A DNA stretch of 64,000 nucleotides, taken from NCBI GenBank assembly GCA_030263665.1, contig SZPK01000013.1:23043-87042 (forward strand). The letters are read 5' to 3'. This document shows, piece by piece, positions 52,234 through 59,899 of this stretch. This DNA is from Villigracilis sp024434165 (GTDB lineage: Bacteria > Chloroflexota > Anaerolineae > Anaerolineales > Villigracilaceae). A program made the position numbers and the translations under genes. The notes below the pieces were generated by a model. It saw only the letters and a program-made list of their open reading frames with translations, was not told the origin of the DNA and made no database searches. How positions within the stretch are numbered: the stretch's first letter is position 1; each line of letters starts with the position of its first letter.

Positions 52234-52290
52234 GAGTCAGCCGGCATCAAACGTCTCGCAGCAAGTTTGGCGAATCTCAAAATCATTTAA
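52234..52290 (+). repeat. 57-bp duplication, second copy
   Basis: The sequence from GAGTCAGCCGGCATC to ATCATTTAA repeats the helicase gene end, still readable in frame, but detached from the gene. It marks the right border of the REP/RAYT block. Confidence 0.9.
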
Positions 52291-52352
52291 TGACGATGGA
52301 CGATAGACCGTGGACGATGGTGAAACGGTCTATCGTCCACGGTCCACTGTCC
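52291..52352. repeat. GGACGATAGACCG palindrome before the NUDIX gene
   Basis: GGACGATAGACCGTGGACG on the left and CGGTCTATCGTCCACGG on the right form an imperfect inverted repeat of about 60 bases. An in-frame ATG at 52290 would translate this palindrome and is therefore unlikely to be the start of the NUDIX gene. Confidence 0.6.
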
Positions 52353-52805
52353 ATGTATTTCCGCATCCTCTACTTCTTTTACAAGGTCTACTGCTTCATG
52401 CTGCGTCCCATCCGCATGGGGGTGCGGATCATGATGATTCAGGACGGGAGAGTCTGGCTGATCCGTCACACCTACCTGCCGGGCTGGTTCATGCCCGGCG
52501 GCGGACTCAAAAAATGGGAGACGCTCGAACAAGCCGCGCGCCGTGAAGCCCGCGAAGAGACCGGCGCGGAACTGGGGGAAATTTCCCTGCTCGGCACGTT
52601 TACAAGTTTCATCCAGTGGAAGACCGATCACGCGGTTGTTTTTCTTTGCAGGGATTTCAAGATCACCGGAGGCTCGGATGGCGAGATTGCCGAACTGCGC
52701 GCGTTTCCATTGGACGCCCTGCCGGAGGATACGTTTTCCTCGCACCGTCATCTCCTGGAGGCGTTCAGAAAAGGGGAAATCAAACCCAATTTCGGCACAT
52801 GGTAG
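52353..52805 (+). CDS. NUDIX hydrolase
   Basis: The 150-residue enzyme cleaves a nucleoside diphosphate linked to another group. The NUDIX box is intact: GGLKKWETLEQAARREAREE followed by TGAEL, with the catalytic Glu residues. A hydrophobic N-terminus (YFRILYFFYKVYCF) is unusual and may contact the membrane. The start at 52353 is preferred over 52290, which lies in a palindrome. The ribosome-binding site is weak. It precedes a sugar nucleotidyltransferase gene, but no pathway link is evident. Confidence 0.85.
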   Translation: MYFRILYFFYKVYCFMLRPIRMGVRIMMIQDGRVWLIRHTYLPGWFMPGGGLKKWETLEQAARREAREETGAELGEISLLGTFTSFIQWKTDHAVVFLCRDFKITGGSDGEIAELRAFPLDALPEDTFSSHRHLLEAFRKGEIKPNFGTW

Positions 52806-52907
52806 GGGGAATTTGTCGAGGGGTTGCAAATCGCCGCGCAAAATCCAGACGGTATAATAAGAAAAAACCAACTCAAATTGGAAACCAAAACCATGACCCG
52901 TGGAACC

Positions 52908-53918
52908 ATGAAGATCGTCATCCCCATGGCAGGCTGGGGGACCCGTATGAGACCGCACACCTGGAGCAAGCCCAAGCCGCTTGTCAGCGTGGCTGGCAAG
53001 ACCTCGCTCGAACACCTGCTCGATATGTTCAAAACCCTGCCAGACCCGGAGAACACGGAGTTTGTTTTCATTGTGGGTCCGTATCTCGGTGAGCTGCAAA
53101 TCCCCGCTTTTATCAAGGAAAACTACCCCAGCCTCAAAGCGCATTACGTCGTCCAAAATGAAATGAAGGGACAATCTCACGCCCTGTGGCTGGCGCGCGG
53201 TCATTTGCAGGGACCCATGATCATGTGTTTCTCCGATACGCTGATGGAAACGGACTTCTCCTTTCTCGCAAACGAGCAAGCCGACGGCGTGGCGTGGGTG
53301 ATGCCGGTGGAAGACCCGCGCCGCTTCGGCGTGGCAGAGACAGGAGCAGACGGCTGGGTGAAGCGCTTCATCGAAAAGCCCCAAAGCATGGAAAACAACC
53401 TTGTGGTGGTTGGGTGTTATTATTTTGGAAATTCCGCACAACTGCTCGCCGCCATCGAGGAACAGATGGAACGCGGCGTGATGCTCAAGAACGAATACTT
53501 CCTGACCGACGCCATCTCCATCATGATCGAACGCGGCGCGAAGATTCGCACACAAAAGATCGCCACCTGGCTGGACACAGGAACCATTGACGCCACGCTG
53601 GATACGAATAAGATTTTGCTGGAAAAGAGCAAACCGGCAAACACCTATACAGGCACACAGGTAAAGGTGGTCGAACCGTCGTCAATTCACCCCAGTGCGG
53701 TGATCTCGAACTCCACCATCGGTCCGTACGCTTCCATCGGCGCGAATTGCAGGATAGAAAACGCCTGGATTTCGGAGAGCATCGTCGAAGCGGAGTGCGA
53801 GATTCAAGATGCGGCGTTGACCCGCTCTCTCATCGGCAGGCAGGCAAAAGTCCGGGGCAGAGGCGATGATCACGTCATGCAGTTGAACATCGGCGATACG
53901 AGTTCGGTCAGTCTGTGA
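52908..53918 (+). CDS. Sugar-phosphate nucleotidyltransferase
   Basis: The 336-residue protein begins MKIVIPMAGWGTRMRPHTWS, the nucleotide-binding loop of sugar nucleotidyltransferases, with KPKPLVSVAGKTSLEHLL following. MIMCFSDTLMETDF is the metal-binding region and RFIEKPQSMENNLVVVGCYY the sugar-binding one. The C-terminus (VEPSSIHPSAVISNSTIGPY onward) is a left-handed beta-helix, as in RmlA/GlmU-like enzymes. It would activate a sugar phosphate with NTP. A second ATG at 52893 adds five residues. A TATAAT box at 52854-52859 may be its promoter. Confidence 0.88.
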   Translation: MKIVIPMAGWGTRMRPHTWSKPKPLVSVAGKTSLEHLLDMFKTLPDPENTEFVFIVGPYLGELQIPAFIKENYPSLKAHYVVQNEMKGQSHALWLARGHLQGPMIMCFSDTLMETDFSFLANEQADGVAWVMPVEDPRRFGVAETGADGWVKRFIEKPQSMENNLVVVGCYYFGNSAQLLAAIEEQMERGVMLKNEYFLTDAISIMIERGAKIRTQKIATWLDTGTIDATLDTNKILLEKSKPANTYTGTQVKVVEPSSIHPSAVISNSTIGPYASIGANCRIENAWISESIVEAECEIQDAALTRSLIGRQAKVRGRGDDHVMQLNIGDTSSVSL

Positions 53919-53924
53919 GTCGAA

Positions 53925-54134
53925 ATGGAAGCGGTTGAATGTCGTTCGGATACGGAGTACGCGGAGCGCCCGCTTTCGCTGTTGTGGCAGGGACGGCGTT
54001 ACGAGATTGCGGAAATCTTCTCGCGCTGGCGCGGACCCGGTGAAAAAGGATTTTGCGTCAAGACCACGGACGGTCTGGCGTTTGAATTGACGTACCAGGA
54101 AATCTCAGACGACTGGCACGTGCAACCCATATAA
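53925..54134 (+). CDS. Small protein of unknown function
   Basis: The 69-residue frame shows the pattern RPLSLLWQGRRYEIAEIFSR, then GFCVKTTDGLAFELTYQEIS and a final DDWHVQPI, which reads as a small beta-rich domain. I do not recognise the family. It lies six bases after the nucleotidyltransferase and eleven before the aminotransferase, so it belongs to the same transcript. Tight spacing and sensible composition support it as real. Confidence 0.65.
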   Translation: MEAVECRSDTEYAERPLSLLWQGRRYEIAEIFSRWRGPGEKGFCVKTTDGLAFELTYQEISDDWHVQPI

Positions 54135-54145
54135 AAGGAGGCTCG

Positions 54146-55324
54146 ATGCAGGAAATTGGCGAAGTACAAAGGCTTTCAAAACGTGTGGCGGGGCTGAAGC
54201 CCAGCGGCATTCGAAAGTTTTTCGACATTGCCGCAACGATGAAGGATGTGATTTCGCTCGGAATCGGCGAACCGGATTTCACCACGCCCAAGCCGATCCT
54301 CGATGCGGGTATCCGCTCGCTGCAAAACGGCGAGACGCATTACACATCCAACCACGGCAAGATCGAATTGAGAAAGGGCATTGCCGAAAACCTGAAGCGG
54401 CTTTACAACGTGCAATATGACCCTGCCAATGAGATCGTTGCGACGGTCGGCGTTTCGGAGGCGCTGTACCTGACCTTCACCGCCATTCTCGAACCCGGCG
54501 ATGAAGTGATCATCCCCACGCCGTGTTTCGTTTCCTACCAGGCAGAGGTCATCCTCGCGGGAGGCGTGCCGGTGGAAGTACCCGCCCGCCTGGAAAACAA
54601 CTTTACCGTTGACCCCGACGACATCCGCAAAGCCGTCACGCCGCGCACGAAGGTGATTTTTATCGGTTATCCCTCCAACCCCACCGGCGCGGTCGCCCCG
54701 CGTGAAACGCTGCTGGAGATTGGCAAGATCGCAGAGGAACACGACCTGCTGGTCGTTTCGGATGAAATCTACGACCGCCTCGTTTATGACTTTGAACACG
54801 TCTGCTTCCCGTCACTGGATGAAAGCCTGAAACAGCGCACGATCCTGCTCGGCGGCTTCTCCAAGGATTATGCGATGACGGGCTGGCGCATCGGCTACGC
54901 CTGTGGACCCGAAGACATCATCAAGGGGCTGGTGCGCATCCATCAATACACCATCATGTCCGCGCCGACCACCGCGCAGGATGCCGCCATCGAAGCCTTG
55001 AAGACGGGCGAACCCTACGTGCGGGAAATGGTGGCGGAATATGACCGCCGCCGCAGACTGCTGGTAGCCGGACTCAACCGCCTCGGTCTTCAGACGTTTG
55101 AGCCGCGCGGCGCTTTCTATGCCTTTCCCAACATTCGGGCATCCGGCATGGACGATGAAACCTTTGCGGAAAAACTCCTGCGCGAGGAACGGGTTGCCGT
55201 GGTGCCGGGCAATGCCTTCGGTCCCGGCGGGGACGGGTTCGTGCGCGCCTGCTATGCAACATCCTACGAACAGATCGAAGAAGCGCTCCAGCGAATGGAA
55301 AAGTTCATGAACCGGTATGGATAA
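54146..55324 (+). CDS. Class I/II pyridoxal-phosphate aminotransferase
   Basis: The 392-residue enzyme is a fold-type I aminotransferase, probably of the aspartate/aromatic group. It has VISLGIGEPDFTTPKPILDA, GVSEALYLTFTAILEPGDEV, IGYPSNPTGAVAPRETLLEI with the conserved Asn, VVSDEIYDRLVYDF, and the PLP-binding Lys in GGFSKDYAMTGWRIGYACGP. An AAAGGAGG ribosome-binding site lies five bases before the ATG. A terminator follows. The amino-group donor and acceptor cannot be fixed from sequence. Confidence 0.93.
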   Translation: MQEIGEVQRLSKRVAGLKPSGIRKFFDIAATMKDVISLGIGEPDFTTPKPILDAGIRSLQNGETHYTSNHGKIELRKGIAENLKRLYNVQYDPANEIVATVGVSEALYLTFTAILEPGDEVIIPTPCFVSYQAEVILAGGVPVEVPARLENNFTVDPDDIRKAVTPRTKVIFIGYPSNPTGAVAPRETLLEIGKIAEEHDLLVVSDEIYDRLVYDFEHVCFPSLDESLKQRTILLGGFSKDYAMTGWRIGYACGPEDIIKGLVRIHQYTIMSAPTTAQDAAIEALKTGEPYVREMVAEYDRRRRLLVAGLNRLGLQTFEPRGAFYAFPNIRASGMDDETFAEKLLREERVAVVPGNAFGPGGDGFVRACYATSYEQIEEALQRMEKFMNRYG

Positions 55325-55330
55325 ATATCC

Positions 55331-55363
55331 GGGGCGGATGCCCTGGCGTCCGCCCCTATTTAT
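55331..55363 (+). terminator. Rho-independent terminator after the aminotransferase gene
   Basis: GGGGCGGA and TCCGCCCC form an eight-base-pair stem with a ten-base loop, followed by TATTTAT. It ends the run of plus-strand genes before the diguanylate cyclase. Confidence 0.75.
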
Positions 55364-55368
55364 GCGGG

Positions 55369-56214
55369 ATGCTTGTAATGGTTCGCTTGAACTCCATGAT
55401 TGAGAGAACGGGCAAGTCGGTCTGGCTTGCAATTGGGCTGCTGCTCTTGTGCGGGGTGGCAGTTGCAGATTACATTACCGGCTCCGAACTTTCCCTCTCC
55501 CTCTTTTACCTGATTCCAATTGCCGTATTTTCGCTGACGGTCAACGCAACGGCAGGGGTTGCGATGGCGTTCATCAGTGCGGCGATCTGGCTTTTTATCG
55601 AACTGGTAACAACCGAGGAAATCATATCGTTCGTGCATCTGTGGAACACCATCATCCGCCTCGGTTTTTTCCTGCTGCCCGCCCTGCTCCTGCGCGCCGT
55701 GGAACGGGAGAGCATGCTCGCCCGCACGGATTTCATGACGGGGGCAATCAACAACCGCTATTTCAATGAACTGCTGCAAAGGGAGATTGACCGCTCGAAC
55801 CGCTACGCCCGCCCATTCACCGTCGCTTTCATTGATCTCGACAACTTCAAGACCATCAACGATACGTTTGGTCACACATTCGGCGACACGGTCCTGCAAA
55901 CCATCGCCGATTACATGAAGAAAAACCTGCGCAAGACCGACCTGGTCGCCCGCGTGGGCGGAGATGAATTTGCCATCCTCCTGCCGGAAACGGATGAAGC
56001 CGCCGCCCGCATCGCCATCTCGAGTCTGCTTAGAAAAATATCAGACGACGCCGGCATCAGGAGATGGCCCGTCACCTTCAGCGTCGGCGTGCTGACCATG
56101 AACGCCCCGTCCATTTCCGTTGATAAAATCCTGAGCATCGTGGATAAGTTGATGTACCACGTAAAGAACAACGGCAAAAACAACATCAAATACGCCACGT
56201 ATAACAACACATAA
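55369..56214 (+). CDS. Membrane diguanylate cyclase
   Basis: This 281-residue protein has four or so hydrophobic helices in residues 15-112 and a GGDEF domain. Catalysis is supported by the intact GGDEF motif at residues 197-201, with DLDNFKTINDTFGHTFGD upstream. An RxxD inhibitory site (RKTD, 188-191) lies five residues before it, so product inhibition by cyclic di-GMP is expected. It should make cyclic di-GMP in response to a membrane signal. A second ATG nine bases downstream is equally possible. The upstream TATTTA box may mean a very short leader. Confidence 0.92.
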   Translation: MLVMVRLNSMIERTGKSVWLAIGLLLLCGVAVADYITGSELSLSLFYLIPIAVFSLTVNATAGVAMAFISAAIWLFIELVTTEEIISFVHLWNTIIRLGFFLLPALLLRAVERESMLARTDFMTGAINNRYFNELLQREIDRSNRYARPFTVAFIDLDNFKTINDTFGHTFGDTVLQTIADYMKKNLRKTDLVARVGGDEFAILLPETDEAAARIAISSLLRKISDDAGIRRWPVTFSVGVLTMNAPSISVDKILSIVDKLMYHVKNNGKNNIKYATYNNT

Positions 56215-56232
56215 GGGCGGACGAAACCAGCC

Positions 56233-56568
56233 TCATCCCCCCGCAATCTTGACTTTGTATCCCAGCCTTTTCAACACATCCGCCATGCGCTGGCGCCGCT
56301 CACCCTGAATTTCGATCACGCCATCCTTCACCGTTCCGCCTGCGCCGCATTCCTGTTTCAATATTTTGGCGAGCGCCTTCATATCCTCTTCGGTGAGGAC
56401 GAGGTTCTTCACCACAGAGACGACCTTTCCGCCGCGTCCGCTTGATTCGCGGTGCAGGTAGGCGGTCTGCTGCTGCGGCGGCAACGAACGGGCATGAAAA
56501 ACAGGCTGCGATTTCTTGCGAAGGTCTCCCTCTTCGGAAGACCAGACGGTACGGTTGGCATTGGACAT
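56233..56568 (-). CDS. SUI1/YciH-like translation factor
   Basis: The 111-residue protein matches eIF1/SUI1 in its C-terminal 80 residues: ESSGRGGKVVSVVKNLVLTE, LAKILKQECGAGGTVKDGVI and IEIQGERRQRMADVLKRLGY. The bacterial YciH group binds the 30S subunit and affects start-codon choice. An earlier ATG at 56637 overlaps the divergent gene and is unlikely. A TATAAT box ends six bases before the chosen ATG, so the message is probably leaderless. The 3' end converges with the cyclase gene. Confidence 0.9.
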   Translation of the reverse strand: MSNANRTVWSSEEGDLRKKSQPVFHARSLPPQQQTAYLHRESSGRGGKVVSVVKNLVLTEEDMKALAKILKQECGAGGTVKDGVIEIQGERRQRMADVLKRLGYKVKIAGG

Positions 56569-56574
56569 GGGGCA

Positions 56575-56608
56575 ATTATATATGGCAGACGAATTTCCGT
56601 TATACAAT
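56575..56608. promoter_or_regulatory. Divergent -10 boxes of the SUI1 and 74-residue genes
   Basis: On the minus strand TATAAT (56580-56575) ends six bases before the SUI1 ATG. On the plus strand TACAAT (56603-56608) ends six bases before the ATG at 56615. Neither gene has a Shine-Dalgarno sequence. The two start codons are only 46 bases apart. Confidence 0.6.
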
Positions 56609-56614
56609 AAAAAT

Positions 56615-56839
56615 ATGACCGGCGAACCGCTTCGCACTCTCCGATTCCTGCTTGCCCGCCTTGAGCGTATCTCCGCCGATTCAGTAGTGGCGCACCGCGC
56701 CAGCGGAGTCCGCGGGGCGATGCTGAGGGCGTTGGAGCAACTCGAGAGCGGCAGACCAGTTTCAGGTCAGAAAATGAAGCGATTGATTGACGAAGGGTAC
56801 CTTCTCCTTGAAAAAGCGGCGGCGGAGAAAGTCAGATAG
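56615..56839 (+). CDS. Small helical protein of unknown function
   Basis: I do not recognise this 74-residue protein. It is basic and helical (RTLRFLLARLERISADSVVA, VRGAMLRALEQLESG, MKRLIDEGYLLLEKAAAEKV). An upstream ATG at 56582 is possible, but the -10 box six bases before 56615 favours the latter. It diverges from the SUI1 gene and converges with proC. Composition and promoter position make it a probable gene. Confidence 0.6.
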   Translation: MTGEPLRTLRFLLARLERISADSVVAHRASGVRGAMLRALEQLESGRPVSGQKMKRLIDEGYLLLEKAAAEKVR

Positions 56840-56856
56840 GGTCTGGATATCAATCC

Positions 56857-57699
56857 CTACTTCTCCTCGTCCACCTCAACATGTCCCGGCTTCTCCTTCC
56901 CCAACTCCAATGACCGTTGATACGCCGCCCAAACCGCCCGGGAAATCGCCGTGCGGAACCCCGCTTTTTCGAGATAATACAACGCCTCCGCAGACGTGCC
57001 GCCCGGCGACGTGACCTGGTTCCGCAGCGTGGCGGGATGCCTTGCCGCGCTTTCGTAAAATGCCGCCGAGCCTTTGATGGTTTGCAGGACCAGCTGCTCG
57101 GCGATGCGGCGTGGAAAGCCCATGTGGACTCCCGCGTCAATCAGCGCTTCGGTGAAGAGGAAGACATACGCCGGACCCGTCCCGGAGAGTGCGGTTGCCA
57201 TGTCGAGGTAGCCTTCGTCTTCCACAAACACCTCCGCGCCCAGCGCGCCGAGGATGGCACGGGTCATTTCCTGCTGTTCTTCGGTCACTTCTTTGGAGGC
57301 AGTCCAAACCGTGATCCCCTGTCCAATTTGCCCCGGCGTGTTCGGCATCGAGCGGACGATGGCTTTGTGTTTCAGCCCTGCGCCGATCTTTTTGATGGTC
57401 GCGCCTGCGATGATGGACAAGACCAGCGCATCCGGGCGGATGCCTTTCAGTCCCTTCATCACTTCGGTCAATCGCTGCGGTTTGACCGAAAGCACCACCA
57501 CATCCGCTTCGTGGATGGCGGCGGAATTATCCGTTGTGGTTTTGATGCCATATTTCTTTTTCAACTCCCCGCCCCGTTCCTCGCGCGGACCGGAGGCGAT
57601 GATATTTTTTGCTTCGGCGAGCTTTTGATTTAACAGCCCGGCAATCATTGCCTCCGCCATCACGCCGGGACCGATAAAGGCGATTTTCTTTCTGAGCAT
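56857..57699 (-). CDS. proC: Pyrroline-5-carboxylate reductase
   Basis: The 280-residue enzyme catalyses the last step of proline synthesis, reducing pyrroline-5-carboxylate with NAD(P)H. IAFIGPGVMAEAMIAGLLNQ is the dinucleotide-binding loop, and VVLSVKPQRLTEVMKGL, IVRSMPNTPGQIGQGITVW and ATALSGTGPAYVFLFTEALI are all family motifs, with QVTSPGGTSAEALYYLEK at the end. I chose MLRKKIAFIG because GGAG lies six bases before it; two earlier ATGs lack good spacing. A terminator separates it from ruvA upstream. Confidence 0.95.
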   Translation of the reverse strand: MLRKKIAFIGPGVMAEAMIAGLLNQKLAEAKNIIASGPREERGGELKKKYGIKTTTDNSAAIHEADVVVLSVKPQRLTEVMKGLKGIRPDALVLSIIAGATIKKIGAGLKHKAIVRSMPNTPGQIGQGITVWTASKEVTEEQQEMTRAILGALGAEVFVEDEGYLDMATALSGTGPAYVFLFTEALIDAGVHMGFPRRIAEQLVLQTIKGSAAFYESAARHPATLRNQVTSPGGTSAEALYYLEKAGFRTAISRAVWAAYQRSLELGKEKPGHVEVDEEK

Positions 57700-57720
57700 G
57701 GTTTTCTCCATATCCTTCAA

Positions 57721-57749
57721 TAATAAAAGAGCGGACGTTTTGTCCGCTC
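57721..57749 (-). terminator. Rho-independent terminator after ruvA
   Basis: GAGCGGAC and GTCCGCTC form an eight-base-pair stem with a five-base loop. On the minus strand it is followed by TTTTATTATT. It closes the ruvC-ruvA transcript before proC. Confidence 0.85.
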
Positions 57750-57754
57750 ATGCG

Positions 57755-58330
57755 TTACTGAAAATACTGCAACGCCACACGCAGACGTTCCTCCACATCC
57801 TTGGGGGCGTCTTTTGGAATGGACTGAATCGCGGCTTGCGCTTCGATGACGGAGTAACCCAACGCGGTGAGCGCGGCGAGCACTTCGCTGTCGTAATCCG
57901 CCATGGCGGCAACTTTGGCAAGCGCATCGCTGGGCTTGAGTTTATCTTTGAGGTGCAGGGCGATTTTTTGCGCGGTCTTTTTGCCCACGCCGGGGACTTT
58001 GCCGAGCAGTTCCTCTTCATCGGCAAAGATGGCTCGCTGGATGGTGTCAATCGTCAGCGTGGAAAGAACCGAAAGCGCCACCTTGGGACCGACTCCGTCC
58101 ACGCCGAGCAGGAGGTTGAAGAGGTCGCGGTCCGCCTGGGATTCAAACCCGTAGAGTGTCAGCGCATCTTCCCGGACGACGAGATGGGTGAACAAAAAGA
58201 TGATTTCTCCCGCCTTGGCATTTGTCCGCACGGGCGCAGGGACGAAGACTCTCAGCCCCACGCCTCCGACTTCGACGATGAGGGCGGTCTCTTCGATTTG
58301 GGAAACTTCTCCGCGTAAGGTGGCGATCAT
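57755..58330 (-). CDS. ruvA: Holliday junction branch migration subunit RuvA
   Basis: The 191-residue protein binds four-way junctions and loads the RuvB motor. Domain I (MIATLRGEVSQIEETALIVE, GVGLRVFVP), two helix-hairpin-helix motifs (LLLGVDGVGPKVALSVLSTL, LLGKVPGVGKKTAQKIALHL) and a C-terminal RuvB-binding domain (LAALTALGYSVIEAQAAIQS) are all present. The start at MIATLRGE is canonical; an upstream ATG would translate repeat DNA. ruvB is not in the window. Confidence 0.96.
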   Translation of the reverse strand: MIATLRGEVSQIEETALIVEVGGVGLRVFVPAPVRTNAKAGEIIFLFTHLVVREDALTLYGFESQADRDLFNLLLGVDGVGPKVALSVLSTLTIDTIQRAIFADEEELLGKVPGVGKKTAQKIALHLKDKLKPSDALAKVAAMADYDSEVLAALTALGYSVIEAQAAIQSIPKDAPKDVEERLRVALQYFQ

Positions 58331-58393
58331 AAAACCATTTTTACCACAAAGGACAACGAAGCACACAAAGGATTTTGTCTTATACCTTCGTGT
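58331..58393. repeat. CACAAAG repeat between ruvC and ruvA
   Basis: ACCACAAAGGACAACGAAGC and ACACAAAGGATTTTG face ACCTTCGTGTTTAATC. It is a shorter member of the window's CACAAAG/CTTCGTG family. Confidence 0.6.
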
Positions 58394-58876
58394 TTAATCA
58401 TACCTCGCCGTGTTCAAATGCGTGATGGCAATCGCCAGCGCGTCTGCGGCGTCGTCGGGTTTGGGGATTTTTTCCAGTTGCAGCAGCGCGCGCACCATTT
58501 CCTGCACCTGGCGCTTTTCCGCGGAGCCGTAGCCTGCCACGGCTTGCTTCACTTCGTTGGGCGTGTATTCGTACGTCTCAATTCCCGCTTTTTGCAGCGC
58601 CAGTAAGACCACGCCGCGCGCCTGCCCGACGGCGATGCCGGTGGTGATGTTGCGCGTGAAGAATAGTTTTTCCACGGCGGCGGTATCGGGTTTGTATTTT
58701 TTCAGCAGTTTGTTGAGGTCGTCGAAAAGCGCCGCCAGCCGTGCGGAGGCGGAGTCCTCTTTCGGCGTGGCGATCACCCCAAAGGCAACAGCGACCAGTT
58801 CCCCGTCTGGCATGAGGCGCACGAGACCGTAGCCGGTGGTGGCGGTGCCGGGGTCAATTCCGAGGGCGAGAGTCAT
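58394..58876 (-). CDS. ruvC: Holliday junction resolvase RuvC
   Basis: The 160-residue nuclease cuts Holliday junctions. MTLALGIDPGTATTGYGLVR has the first catalytic Asp. KPDTAAVEKLFFTRNITTGI carries the Glu, and IPKPDDAADALAIAITHLNT the final acidic pair. The frame extends 102 bases upstream, but that part is translation of a repeat, so automatic callers may misplace the start. The gene is followed by ruvA and preceded by the YebC-family gene, the common arrangement. Confidence 0.95.
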   Translation of the reverse strand: MTLALGIDPGTATTGYGLVRLMPDGELVAVAFGVIATPKEDSASARLAALFDDLNKLLKKYKPDTAAVEKLFFTRNITTGIAVGQARGVVLLALQKAGIETYEYTPNEVKQAVAGYGSAEKRQVQEMVRALLQLEKIPKPDDAADALAIAITHLNTARYD

Positions 58877-58955
58877 AAACCCATTTAACCACAAAGGACA
58901 CGAAGTGCACAAAGGAAAACCTTCGTGTTCTTCGTGTCCGTCGTGTTTGATTTTT
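58877..58955. repeat. CACAAAG/CTTCGTG repeat between the YebC gene and ruvC
   Basis: AACCACAAAGGACACGAAGT and GCACAAAGG face CCTTCGTGTTCTTCGTGTCC. The arms form an imperfect palindrome that fills the whole gap. Confidence 0.7.
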
Positions 58956-59708
58956 TTACGCGCTTTCGAGAGCCGCAAGCGCCGCGTCGGTCACTTTGAC
59001 GTTGTGGTACACGTCCTGTACGTCGTCGAGGTCTTCGATGGTTTCGATGACCTTCATGACCTGTAACGTTTCCTCCACGCCGAGTTCGATCTCCTGTTTG
59101 GGAACCATCCGCAAGCCCGCCTCTTCCGGCTGGACGCCGGCTTTATGCAGGGCATTGGCGATGGTCTTGAAGGCTTCCACCGGACCGAATATTTCGATTT
59201 CAGTGCCGCCGTCCACAACGTCGTCTGCGCCGGCTTCCGCGCCGAGTTCAAACGCCTTGTCGAACGAAAGCACGCTGGCAGGGAACGAGAAATAGGATTT
59301 GCGGTCGAACTGCCATGCCACCGCGCCCGCTTCCGCCATGTTGCCGCCCGCCTTGCTGAAGGCGTGACGCACTTCGGAGATCGTGCGGTTGCGGTTGTCG
59401 GTTACGCACGAGACGAGAATCGCCGAGCCGTGCGGACCGTAGCCTTCGAGGGTGAGTTCTTCGAACGCGCCGCCTTCCTTGTCTTCGCCGGTGCCTTTCT
59501 TGATGGCGCGTTCGATGTTGTCCTTGGGCATGTTTTCGGAGCGCGCTTTATCCACCGCCAGCCTCAGGCGGAAGTTGGTATCGGGGTCGCCGCCGTCGCG
59601 CGCCGCAATCGTGATTTCACGCGCCAGGCGGGTGAACAACGCGCCGCGTTTGGCGTCTGCCGCTCCCTTTTTACGTTTGATGGTGGACCACTTGGAATGA
59701 CCGGACAT
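58956..59708 (-). CDS. YebC/PmpR family (TACO1-like) protein
   Basis: The 250-residue protein opens with the family signature MSGHSKWSTIKRKKGAADAK. Other marks are NFRLRLAVDKARSENMPKDN, GYGPHGSAILVSCVTDNRNR and FDRKSYFSFP. Bacterial members are reported as DNA-binding regulators, and more recently as ribosome-linked factors, so the role is not settled. The start at MSGHSK follows an AAGGAGAAGG site. It heads a group with ruvC and ruvA. Confidence 0.94.
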   Translation of the reverse strand: MSGHSKWSTIKRKKGAADAKRGALFTRLAREITIAARDGGDPDTNFRLRLAVDKARSENMPKDNIERAIKKGTGEDKEGGAFEELTLEGYGPHGSAILVSCVTDNRNRTISEVRHAFSKAGGNMAEAGAVAWQFDRKSYFSFPASVLSFDKAFELGAEAGADDVVDGGTEIEIFGPVEAFKTIANALHKAGVQPEEAGLRMVPKQEIELGVEETLQVMKVIETIEDLDDVQDVYHNVKVTDAALAALESA

Positions 59709-59765
59709 GACCTTCTCCTTCAATTAATGACCACAAGCGTGGGGAAAATTGGATTTTATCCGAAT

Positions 59766-59852
59766 TACCTTGTTTATCCACGAAGTTCACGAAGAAACAC
59801 GAACTTCTTTCGCATTTTCGTGAAAATTCGTGTTCTTTGTGGATGATTTTTT
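59766..59852. repeat. CACGAAG/CTTCGTG repeat upstream of the YebC gene
   Basis: TTTATCCACGAAGTTCACGA and AACACGAACTTC face TTCGTGAAAATTCGTGTTC and TTTGTGGAT. Two TATAAT-like boxes on the minus strand lie just beyond it (near 59875 and 59893), so the YebC promoter may be there. Confidence 0.55.
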
Positions 59853-59899
59853 TGTTTTGGATAAAGTCTATTATAAAATGAGCGGCGGAATTATACCAT

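Noticed and set aside
56569..56637. A 23-residue longer N-terminus for the SUI1-like protein
   Set aside because: It would cross the divergent gene's start and lies upstream of a -10 box placed six bases before the chosen ATG.
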